Assembly: GCF_008629675.1 (NCBI RefSeq)
Contig: NZ_VWOX01000013.1
Coordinates: 1 to 64,000 of the forward strand
Reading direction: 5' to 3'
From: Roseiconus nitratireducens
Lineage (GTDB): Bacteria; Planctomycetota; Planctomycetia; Pirellulales; Pirellulaceae
Length of the DNA stretch: 64,000 bases
Made by a program: the position numbers and the translations under genes
Part shown: piece after piece, positions 46,853 to 56,011 of the stretch
How positions within the stretch are numbered: position 1 is the stretch's first letter
How the letters are laid out: the number at the start of each line of letters is the position of its first letter
The notes under the pieces: generated by a model
Database searches by the model: none
Seen by the model: only the letters and a program-made list of their open reading frames with translations
What the model was told of the DNA's origin: nothing

Positions 46853-47881
46853 TCATGATTCGTCCAAAAGCCGTTTGACGATGTCACGCGCGGACAGCCC
46901 TTCGGCCTGGGCCGCGAACGTCGTGATCAAACGGTGCGTCAGCACCGGCACCGCGACGTAACGCACGTCCTCGCTGCGAACCATGTAGGACCCCTCCAAT
47001 GCGGCACGTGATTTGGCACCCAGGATCAAATCCTGGACGGCCCGCGGACCGGCGCCCCAAGACACCAGCGGCGGCAACCAGTCCGGCGCGGTGCCGCCAC
47101 CGGGACGCGTCCGTCGCACCAGGCGGGCAGCTTCAACGTAGATGTGATCCGGAACCGGAATGCGTCGGACAAGATCCTGATGCGCCAGGATGTCTTCGGC
47201 GGTCATCAAGTGATTCAATTCCGGAAGCGCCGCGCCGGTCGTGGTTCGGGCGATCGAAATCTCTTCGTCCTCGGAGGGATAATCCAGTTCGATCAATGCC
47301 ATGAAACGATCCAACTGAGCCTCGGGAAGCGGATACGTTCCCTCTTGCTCCACCGGGTTCTGCGTGGCCAGGACCATGAAGGGGGACGGCAAGTCGAATC
47401 CCTTTCCGACCACCGTGATCCGCTGCTCCTGCATCGCTTCGAGCATTGCGGCTTGGGTCTTTGGCGGAGCGCGGTTGATTTCGTCCGCCAAAATCACATT
47501 CGCGAACACGGGGCCGTGAGCGAACTGGAACTCTCGACGTCCATCACCGCGATCCTGCAGGATGTCGGTTCCGGTGATGTCCATCGGCATCAAGTCCGGG
47601 GTGAACTGGATCCGGTTGAATTTCAACGACATGGTCTCGGCCAGCTTGCTGACCAGCAACGTCTTGGCCAATCCGGGAACGCCCATCAGCAGCGCGTGAC
47701 GACGCGCAAAGAGGCACACCAGCAGCAGATCAATCGTGTCACGCTGTCCGACAATGACCCGTCGAAGTTCTTCGCGCAACTTCAAATGGATGTCACCCAG
47801 GCGATCAACCGCCTGCACGTCATCGTCGGTCAGTCGAGTTTCGGGCGGTGCCTGCGTGTCCGGAAGCTCCGTCTGCGACAT
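46853..47881 (-). CDS. MoxR-family AAA+ ATPase
   Basis: 342 residues from the ATG at 47881, with AAGGGGAA as ribosome-binding site. Walker A is GVPGLAKT, Walker B LADEINRAPPKTQ, sensor 1 in ATQNPVEQEGTYPLPEAQLDRF. These are hallmark MoxR sequences. Chaperone-like ATPase that acts on VWA proteins. First gene of the nine-gene run. Confidence 0.95.
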   Translation of the reverse strand: MSQTELPDTQAPPETRLTDDDVQAVDRLGDIHLKLREELRRVIVGQRDTIDLLLVCLFARRHALLMGVPGLAKTLLVSKLAETMSLKFNRIQFTPDLMPMDITGTDILQDRGDGRREFQFAHGPVFANVILADEINRAPPKTQAAMLEAMQEQRITVVGKGFDLPSPFMVLATQNPVEQEGTYPLPEAQLDRFMALIELDYPSEDEEISIARTTTGAALPELNHLMTAEDILAHQDLVRRIPVPDHIYVEAARLVRRTRPGGGTAPDWLPPLVSWGAGPRAVQDLILGAKSRAALEGSYMVRSEDVRYVAVPVLTHRLITTFAAQAEGLSARDIVKRLLDES

Positions 47882-47979
47882 GTGTTGATTCCCCTTGTTT
47901 GCCGCCGGCGATAGACGCGAGCGTTGATGAATGGACGGGTCGATAATAACCGAATGCGGGGCGGCGTTGTGAAGAAACC

Positions 47980-48016
47980 GGGGCGCAAAAAAAGTCAAAC
48001 CGCCTTTTTTCGCCCC
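47980..48016. other. Long hairpin in the leader of the MoxR operon
   Basis: GGGGCG-c-AAAAAA at 47980-47992 pairs with TTTTTT-CGCCCC at 48005-48016, a 12-bp stem with one bulged base. It lies about 100 nt upstream of the moxR start, in the 257-bp divergent region shared with the DUF1559-type gene. It may be an attenuator, or a terminator of readthrough. Confidence 0.5.
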
Positions 48017-48138
48017 GCACGGAGCGTTTTTCAACCCTTTAGAATCAACCGCTGTCGGTTTGACACTTTTGAGGGTTGTTCCCCCGCTGAAAGACCCTGC
48101 TGCTTCCTTTTCCTCCTCGGCCAACAAGAATCTGCCTG

Positions 48139-49836
48139 ATGCGAACTTCCTGCACCCTCTTGCTGTTGATGGCCCTGCTCACAGGGTTTCCCGCCGGCGT
48201 GTTCCCCGCTCCGACGCAAATCGCCCAAGCTCAAGATCCTTCGGCTGAAGATGCCGGGCGCGCGAAGGACGTTCAGCCTGACCGCGGCCTGATGCAGGCG
48301 CATTACATCCCTGACGATGCCCTGGCGGTTGTTGTCGTCTCGCCTGGCCAGTGGCTGGAGAGCCCTTTGCTTGAATTGTTTCCCACCGCGACGTTTCGCG
48401 TGCAGATGATCGAACAATTCGGAATTGACCTGTGGGCCCTCCGGGAGATCCGAGCCGTGATCCTGCTGGATCCGGTCATGGGAACGCCCCAGGTCGGCGT
48501 CGTCATTCGTTCGGACTCGGACGTGGATTTTCCGAAGCTGTTGTCCGCGCTGAACGCCTATGAGGAACCGACTCAGGTGGGTGACTACGAGGCGCATTTG
48601 ATCGACGGCCCGGAGGAAACGGTTCTGTCCTTGATCGATGATCAAACCGTGTTTGTCGGACTGTCGACTTGTCTGCCTGCGATCGTTGAGGCCGGCCCGA
48701 AGGGCACAGGGCCGTTGCCCACGTTCGTGAATCAATTGCAACGAAGCCCAGGGGTCACCGCCGCCCTGACGTTGGAACCGATCCGCCCGATGCTGACGGC
48801 CGCGGCCGGGCAACTGTCTCCCGAACTTGCACCACCGTTGCAGCCGGTCACGCGGTTGCCCGAACTGACCGAAACGATTTTGGCGCGGGCCAATTGGGAA
48901 GGCGACCGCGGCAAGTTTGAACTCACGCTGGTGGGCGGCAATGAACGCGATGCCCAACGGATCGAGAGGATCCTCGGCGAGACGTTGGTCGCCGCCCGCG
49001 ACCTGTTGGTCGCGGAACTGCAACGCAGCATGGCAACGTCCAACCAATCACCGGCAATGCGCGAGGCGGTGCAGCAAGATGCGAATCGAATCGCCGATCG
49101 AGTCATCGAACGGCTTTCGCCGGACCGCGATCAAAACCAGGTCGCGCTGCGCGTCGAATCGCCCGCGGTCGCGTTGGCCAGCGGACTGGCCGCGATCGAT
49201 CTGCTGCCGATGATGCGAGGGCTTGATTTTTCCGTTGGACGCATGAACGTCTCCAACAATATGAAGCAGGTGATGTTGGGAATGCACAACTATCATTCCG
49301 CCTACAAACGCTTGCCGCCTTCAGCGATCACCGATGACGAAGGAAAGCCGCTGCTCAGCTGGCGAGTGGCGATCCTGCCGTTTGTGGAAGAGCAGGCGCT
49401 GTACGAGCAGTTCCATTTGGATGAACCCTGGGACAGCGAGCACAATCTTCCGCTCTCCAAGAAACTTCCCGCGGTGTATCGTGTCGGCGGGGTCAGGCTG
49501 CCGCCGGGGCACACTTGCATTCAGGCCGTGGTCGGTAAGGAAATGGGGATGAAGCCGCTGGAGAGAACTGCTTTTCGAGACTTCCTGGACGGGCTCAGCA
49601 ATTCCTTGTTGATCGTCCAGACCAACACCGATTCGGCGGTTCCCTGGAGTAAGCCGGACGACGTCGCGATCGATTTGGAGAAGCCGCTGGAGCACTTTAT
49701 CCAGGAAGGTAAACCCGGGTTCCACGTCGGGCTGGGCGATGGGGCGGTGATTTTTCTGACCAAATCCATCGACCCGGGATTGTTCAAAGCCTTGCTGACG
49801 CGGGCCGGAAGAGAAACCATTGACCAGCGGTTTTAG
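48139..49836 (+). CDS. Exported DUF1559-type protein
   Basis: 565 residues. A signal peptide ends IAQAQ. The first 350 residues form a hypothetical beta/helix domain. The C-terminal third is a DUF1559-like (H-X9-DG) module: NNMKQVMLGMHNYHS, LLSWRVAILPFVEE, ALYEQFHLDEPWDS and a closing VGLGDGAV. Unlike the classical family it has no N-terminal type IV pilin helix. This module is a planctomycete hallmark; its function is unknown. Divergent from moxR. Confidence 0.87.
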   Translation: MRTSCTLLLLMALLTGFPAGVFPAPTQIAQAQDPSAEDAGRAKDVQPDRGLMQAHYIPDDALAVVVVSPGQWLESPLLELFPTATFRVQMIEQFGIDLWALREIRAVILLDPVMGTPQVGVVIRSDSDVDFPKLLSALNAYEEPTQVGDYEAHLIDGPEETVLSLIDDQTVFVGLSTCLPAIVEAGPKGTGPLPTFVNQLQRSPGVTAALTLEPIRPMLTAAAGQLSPELAPPLQPVTRLPELTETILARANWEGDRGKFELTLVGGNERDAQRIERILGETLVAARDLLVAELQRSMATSNQSPAMREAVQQDANRIADRVIERLSPDRDQNQVALRVESPAVALASGLAAIDLLPMMRGLDFSVGRMNVSNNMKQVMLGMHNYHSAYKRLPPSAITDDEGKPLLSWRVAILPFVEEQALYEQFHLDEPWDSEHNLPLSKKLPAVYRVGGVRLPPGHTCIQAVVGKEMGMKPLERTAFRDFLDGLSNSLLIVQTNTDSAVPWSKPDDVAIDLEKPLEHFIQEGKPGFHVGLGDGAVIFLTKSIDPGLFKALLTRAGRETIDQRF

Positions 49837-49842
49837 CAGGCC

Positions 49843-50030
49843 GAGCGTTCGGCAGGGTGGCCGGCAGAGCGCTATCGGCCCTTCGGGCCTGGAGATGCAC
49901 GCCGTGTTTGCTGGCGTAGCCGATCGACTGCTGTCGCCCCTTCGGGGCTGGTGAAGAAGGTGTTCGTGTACCGGCGGCCAAGGCCGCCGGCAGGGAGCTG
50001 TCGGCCCTCCGGGCCTGGGACCCTGGCGTG
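49843..50030. repeat. Family D hairpin repeats, three copies
   Basis: TATCGGCCCTTCGGGCCTGG at 49873-49892, TGTCGCCCCTTCGGGGCTGG at 49932-49951 and TGTCGGCCCTCCGGGCCTGG at 49999-50018. All are short stems of the pattern TGTCGsCC-loop-GGsCTGG. They fill the gap between the convergent DUF1559-type and flavoprotein genes. Confidence 0.75.
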
Positions 50031-50037
50031 GCCAAAG

Positions 50038-51471
<1,434 letters not shown>

Positions 51472-51654
51472 GGGAATCAGTCGGTTCGAAGAAAAATTAG
51501 GAATTCCGGTTGGTGCGATGTTGGCTCGGCACCGATCGGTTCAAGCAGCCGGGATAGCAACCTGGCTCGGTCCATTCGCCCCGCGGACCGGCCGGCGGCG
51601 CCGATCTGGATCATCCCCGGCGTCGCAGACCATCGGAGGCGTCCGTCGCGTTGG

Positions 51655-52524
51655 TCACAGCGGTCCCACATCCGGTTGCAGTTCGGCGTAAACACCCACC
51701 ATGTCCTGATCTGGGGGTTTGTCGCCATAGAGCATGGTGGCGCCTTCGCCGGCCAGGATGCGTTCATCCAATATCCGCAATGATTCGCCGCCTGGGAAGG
51801 ACGCCGTGGATCGAGTCACCCCCGTGCTGAGCCAATCGTGGGATCCGCGAAACTTTGCGATGTGCTCCGCTGGCAGTACCGTTGCGACGCGACGGGTCCC
51901 GGAAGGGGCGCGACGCAGGGTGGTGATTTTCCAACGGCCGTCTCGTGGATCATTCAGCACGCGGACCACGACCACCGATTCGCCGGGGGGGACCGGAACC
52001 GCTGCGAACCACCGGGGGGCCGATGCATCGGTCGGCCAGACCGAACTGTACGCGATTCGGTAAGGAGGCGATTGGGGCACGCGAACTCGAAGCCGGTAGG
52101 TCATCGGCTGGTCGCTGGTCAGTCGGACCGCCGCGATCGTGCCGTCCGGAGTCGGTTCCAGGTAGCCGGTCTCCTGCCGCAGCACGGCCAGTTCCGCTTG
52201 CACGTTGCGGAGTCGCACCAGGGTTACGATGTAGCCGGATCCCAGTGCAATCAGAGACAACAGCATCAACAGCCCGGCCAGCGAGAATCGGTAAGGAGGA
52301 CGCTTGGCAGGATGCGAACCGCGATTCGCCGTCGCGGGTTTCAGCGCGGCATCCGCGATTCGTCCGGCATCGTCTTCCGGATGCGTGTCCGTGTCGACTT
52401 CGGCACGCCGGGCTTCGCCGGGCATCATCGGGCCTGCGCCGGGCATCATCAGGCCTTCGCCGGGCGTCAGGCGGTCTTCGCCGGGCATGATCGGGCGGTC
52501 GCCGGGGGGACCCTCCGTGTTCAT
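51655..52524 (-). CDS. Single-pass membrane protein of unknown function
   Basis: 289 residues. Residues 1-30 contain imperfect MMPGxxP/MPGE repeats (PGEDRLTPGEGLMMPGAG). A transmembrane helix lies about 80-103 (FSLAGLLMLLSLIALGSGYI), followed by a short coil and a beta-rich extracytoplasmic domain. Its ATG overlaps the stop of the upstream TIM-barrel gene by 4 nt, so the two are coupled. Family not recognised. Confidence 0.72.
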   Translation of the reverse strand: MNTEGPPGDRPIMPGEDRLTPGEGLMMPGAGPMMPGEARRAEVDTDTHPEDDAGRIADAALKPATANRGSHPAKRPPYRFSLAGLLMLLSLIALGSGYIVTLVRLRNVQAELAVLRQETGYLEPTPDGTIAAVRLTSDQPMTYRLRVRVPQSPPYRIAYSSVWPTDASAPRWFAAVPVPPGESVVVVRVLNDPRDGRWKITTLRRAPSGTRRVATVLPAEHIAKFRGSHDWLSTGVTRSTASFPGGESLRILDERILAGEGATMLYGDKPPDQDMVGVYAELQPDVGPL

Positions 52525-53483
52525 CCCAACCGCCGCGCCGCGTCGACCACCGCTTTGGACTTTTGCAAGCCTTCTTTTGCGACTTCGGTCGCATCACGAT
52601 TCCAGTATTCCGGGTTGAACAGTTCCAGCGAGAACGTGCCGCAAAAACCGTTGTCCATCAACTGTCGAATCACTTGTGGCAGCGGGCAGACCCCGTCACC
52701 GGGAAACACCCGGTCCTTGTCTCCGATCTGATCGCGGGGAGGCGAATCGGGATAGTCGTTGATGTGGAAGCAGTGCATCTTGGATGCTTCGATCATCCCC
52801 AACCCGGCAAAGTCACTGCCGCCCTTGTAGATGTGGTAAAAGTCCGGCAAGACACAGGCGAACGGGTGCGCGGCTTCGGTGGCGACGTAGGCCAATTCGC
52901 CCAAGCGGCTCAGCGTGGGCGAAAACCCCCACAGTTCCAGTTGCGGTTTGACACCCACTTGCTGCCCCACGTCGCAGAGCGCGCGGTACCGCTGGGCCAC
53001 CTGCTCCAACGGTGGAGAGCGATCTTCGCCGCGGTGGGCACCAATTGGCGGCGCCGCAATCAACTGACCGCCCAGGTCGAAAACGAGTTGCATGTCCGCC
53101 CGAGCCTGCTTCAGTCCTTCCTGGCGGGTCGCTTGATCATCGGAGATCCAATTGGCGAATCCGATCGCGCTGGCAACGAACAATCCGGCGTCTTCGATTT
53201 TCGATCGCAGGTCCGAAAGCTGACCTCCCTCCTGGACGTACTGCTGGATGTCGCGAATCCAAGGCTCGATCCCGTCGTAGCCGGCCGCCGCGGCGACGTC
53301 GACCTGTTGATCGATCGAAAGCTTTTGGCCGCGGATCGTGCTCGTGTTCAAGGAATATCGAATCGAAGTGCCAGAATCGGATTCAACCGATGCGTCTTCC
53401 GCCGCGCAGGGTCGGGTTGCCGAGAAAGTCGTCATTGCAGAAGCGGCGGCCGCTGTGGTCAAGAAATCGCGTCGGGTCGTCAT
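52521..53483 (-). CDS. Tat-exported sugar-phosphate isomerase/epimerase-like TIM barrel
   Basis: 320 residues from the ATG at 53483; the frame is open further upstream but a Tat signal (TTRRDFLTTAAAASAMTTF) starts here. The mature part is an AP-endonuclease-2/xylose-isomerase TIM barrel: YDGIEPWI, IAAPPIGAHRGEDRSP, KPQLELWGF, DFYHIYKGG, CFHINDYP. Metal ligands of the fold (E, D, H, E) are represented. Planctomycetes have many such exported enzymes acting on sugars; the substrate is unknown. Confidence 0.86.
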   Translation of the reverse strand: MTTRRDFLTTAAAASAMTTFSATRPCAAEDASVESDSGTSIRYSLNTSTIRGQKLSIDQQVDVAAAAGYDGIEPWIRDIQQYVQEGGQLSDLRSKIEDAGLFVASAIGFANWISDDQATRQEGLKQARADMQLVFDLGGQLIAAPPIGAHRGEDRSPPLEQVAQRYRALCDVGQQVGVKPQLELWGFSPTLSRLGELAYVATEAAHPFACVLPDFYHIYKGGSDFAGLGMIEASKMHCFHINDYPDSPPRDQIGDKDRVFPGDGVCPLPQVIRQLMDNGFCGTFSLELFNPEYWNRDATEVAKEGLQKSKAVVDAARRLG

Positions 53484-53661
53484 GCTGGAAACGGGGCGAA
53501 AATCGGTGGGGGACGAAGGAGCAACGTCGTCGCGGCTGTCGCCGGACCTTGGTGCAGATCGTAGCCCAGAATCGCCGCGGTCAGGCACCCAAACGCATGA
53601 ATTTTTGACGCGGGGGCCGGTCGGACGAGCAAGAAGACGGAGCCGGGACACCCATCGGTCG

Positions 53662-54246
53662 TCAGAAATCGCGGATCGGAACACGAGACCCAAAAACCCG
53701 CTGCCGCTCTTGAAGAGCCAATTCAGCCAGCGGTGGAGAAAGGTTTTCGATCGCCATTTGGTACGCCTGGTAGGCCGAGGCCTGACGGCCGGCGCGATAC
53801 TGCCTGCGGGCGTATCGTACCAACGCCTTGCCTTCGGCGTCCGGATCCGCATCGGTGGCAGTCCGATCCCCGCGATCGACACCACCGGGTCCAGCAACCG
53901 GAGCGGCACGCCGATGGCCAGCTTGAGAGGGTGGTGCTGCGCCGGCGGGTGGCAGCCCACGAAGCTGCCGATCGATCGCGTCGTGGTCGATGATGGTTGC
54001 GTGGACGGAGGCTCCCGCGACGCCGAGCGACGATCCCGCGGCACGACCCAGTCCGCGCCGACTGCGAAAAGAAGATGATCGCGAAACGCTTCCGAGCGAG
54101 GCCGAGCCGCGATCGGGGACCAGGACGCTGCCTGAGTAACTGAATCGAGAAAAGGACGGCAGCTGCACTACCTGGGCCGGTGTCGCCGGGGCGAGCACCG
54201 CCAAGAACAACGTCGTCAATAGCAGCCGAGCGATTACTTGCCGCAT
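53662..54246 (-). CDS. Exported Ser/Arg-rich protein
   Basis: 194 residues from the ATG at 54246. A signal peptide ends ATPAQ. The middle is low-complexity (SVSRSSSFRSRRGLGR) and the last 60 residues form a helical segment (RYARRQYRAGRQASAYQAYQMA) that resembles a TPR. It follows msrA after 35 nt. No function recognised. Confidence 0.7.
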   Translation of the reverse strand: MRQVIARLLLTTLFLAVLAPATPAQVVQLPSFSRFSYSGSVLVPDRGSASLGSVSRSSSFRSRRGLGRAAGSSLGVAGASVHATIIDHDAIDRQLRGLPPAGAAPPSQAGHRRAAPVAGPGGVDRGDRTATDADPDAEGKALVRYARRQYRAGRQASAYQAYQMAIENLSPPLAELALQERQRVFGSRVPIRDF

Positions 54247-54281
54247 CCCACCGTCCCGAGGCCGAACCAACTTGGGTCCTG

Positions 54282-55025
54282 TTACTTCGCGTCCTGCTTG
54301 ATCTTGTCGCCGAAATTACGATTGAACTTACGAACCTTGCTGGCCACGACGGCCTGACAGTATCCGTAATTCGGATTCCGCCGGTAGAAATCCTGATGGT
54401 ATTCCTCGGCCGGATAGAAGGTCGTCGCCTTTTCGATCTTCGTCACGATCTTTCGGTTGAATGCGTCCGACGCATCCAGTTGCTTGATGTACTGCTCGGC
54501 GATTTCACGTTGCTTGTCATCATGAACAAAGATGCTGCTGCGATACTGCGGTCCTTCGTCCGCACCTTGCTTATTCAACGTGGTCGGGTCGTGGGTCTTG
54601 AAAAAGACCTCGAGAAGCTCCTCGTATTTGACTTTGGCGGGGTCGTAGTAGATCTCGACCGCCTCGGCGTGGCCGGTCTGCTTGCTGCAAACCTGTTCGT
54701 AGGTCGGATTGGGGACGGTTCCGCCGATGTACCCGCTGACGACATCGTTGACACCTTCCATCCGTTCGAACACGGCTTCGGTGCACCAAAAGCACCCGCC
54801 GGCCAGCGTGGCCACCTGTTCCTTGTTCGCGGATTCACTGTCTGCGGAATCACTGCTGGTGGACGATTCCGGTTCGGATGCAGCCACGGTGGAGTCTCCT
54901 GAAGCTTGGGTCTGGGCGTTGACGTCGCAGCCGAACAGCACCGCCAGACAACAAACGGCTGCGGCGAGTGCAGACAGCCGGGTCATCGGGGCCAGGCCGC
55001 GGGAAAGCGATTTATTTGCAATCAT
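54282..55025 (-). CDS. msrA: Peptide methionine-S-sulfoxide reductase, lipoprotein form
   Basis: Reduces methionine-S-sulfoxide in proteins. 247 residues. The N-terminal signal carries a lipobox L-F-G-C33, so the enzyme is expected to be anchored outside the inner membrane. Catalytic Cys78 is in GGCFWC, preceded by a Ser/Glu-rich linker. GYIGG, HAEAVEIYYDP and EYHQDFY are family motifs. Late Cys in NYGYCQ provides a resolving candidate. In many bacteria export is matched by MsrB; none adjoins. Confidence 0.93.
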   Translation of the reverse strand: MIANKSLSRGLAPMTRLSALAAAVCCLAVLFGCDVNAQTQASGDSTVAASEPESSTSSDSADSESANKEQVATLAGGCFWCTEAVFERMEGVNDVVSGYIGGTVPNPTYEQVCSKQTGHAEAVEIYYDPAKVKYEELLEVFFKTHDPTTLNKQGADEGPQYRSSIFVHDDKQREIAEQYIKQLDASDAFNRKIVTKIEKATTFYPAEEYHQDFYRRNPNYGYCQAVVASKVRKFNRNFGDKIKQDAK

Positions 55026-55373
55026 CGGAAAGAAACCAGGCGAAAGTCGAAGATCTGTTTCACTACCGTGGACTCAATTATACCCTACCGCACAGCCGAC
55101 CCGCCGGGCAACGGAACTCGCGGCAGCGAGACTTGCGGGCAATGCCCCCCCTTGTGGCCGTGCATTTCCGAATGCAGAAAACACGCCAATGACCTCGCTG
55201 TTCCACGGATGCCGTCCGGTGACAGCGAACGGCGGGGCGGTTTTCCTCTCCGGATCACCGAGGCGTTGTTTCGACGCAGCGTGGTGACTCGCTGCACGAT
55301 CTGCAAACGGCGAGGCTCTGTAACCGGAGTGGCCACGATGCGATGACCCCCGACCGTAAGGACTGTTTGACGG
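55026..55373. other. 348 bp without a recognisable feature
   Basis: Divergent space between msrA and the thioesterase gene. It must hold both promoters, but I can name no box. Confidence 0.5.
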
Positions 55374-55826
55374 ATGACGTTGATGACTGCCGGCTACTTT
55401 GATCTGAATCACACGGTTTCCCAAGACGAGATCGACGCACAGCAACACGTCCACAACCTCCGCTATCTGCAATGGTCACTTTGGGCCGCGGCCCGCCACA
55501 CGGAAGCCCTGGGGTGGGATGCCAAGGCCGGCTTGCAACGTGGGGTTGGCTGGGTGGTTCGCGAGCATCGCATTCAATACCGGGCGGCCGCCGTTGCCGG
55601 AGACGAAGTGATCGTTCGGACTTGGGTGCACGATTTGCAACGATTCGCGTCGCGGAGAAAGTACCTGGTGTGCCGGCCGTCGGACCGCACCGTCTTGGCG
55701 CGGGTGGAAACGCGTTGGGTGTTCGTCGACTTGAACGACCACCGTGCCCTGGAGATCCCGCCGGAGGCCAAGCGTGAGTTGGTGGTTTGCGCGACGCCGC
55801 CGCTGCCCTGGGACGAATCCGAATGA
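55374..55826 (+). CDS. Acyl-CoA thioesterase (4HBT hot-dog fold)
   Basis: 150 residues. TVSQDEIDAQQHVHNLRYLQW is the 4-hydroxybenzoyl-CoA-type motif, with the first Asp and N-R-Y as catalytic-helix landmarks. AGDEVIVRTWV and RVETRWVFVD complete the fold. Acts on acyl thioesters; substrate unknown. A second ATG at 55383 is possible. Confidence 0.9.
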   Translation: MTLMTAGYFDLNHTVSQDEIDAQQHVHNLRYLQWSLWAAARHTEALGWDAKAGLQRGVGWVVREHRIQYRAAAVAGDEVIVRTWVHDLQRFASRRKYLVCRPSDRTVLARVETRWVFVDLNDHRALEIPPEAKRELVVCATPPLPWDESE

Positions 55827-55876
55827 GAGCGCCCATCTTCTGTCGCCTTTCTCCGAATCGGATTCGAACGAAACAA

Positions 55877-55900
55877 GTAGCTACGCTCGCCAGAGCGTGG
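55877..55900. repeat. Family A hairpin, single copy
   Basis: GTAGCTACGCTCGCCAGAGCGTGG. The left half has TACGCTC where other copies have CACGCTC. It lies between the thioesterase and the convergent UvrA gene. Confidence 0.75.
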
Positions 55901-56011
55901 CTTTCCGCCGCGAGCGCGACGGCATCGAAGGGGTTTCTCGAGTTTTCCGACAGGGCCTGGCAGGCAGGACACGCTGTGCGTGCCGATACATCTTGCGCAT
56001 GACGGTTTGAA

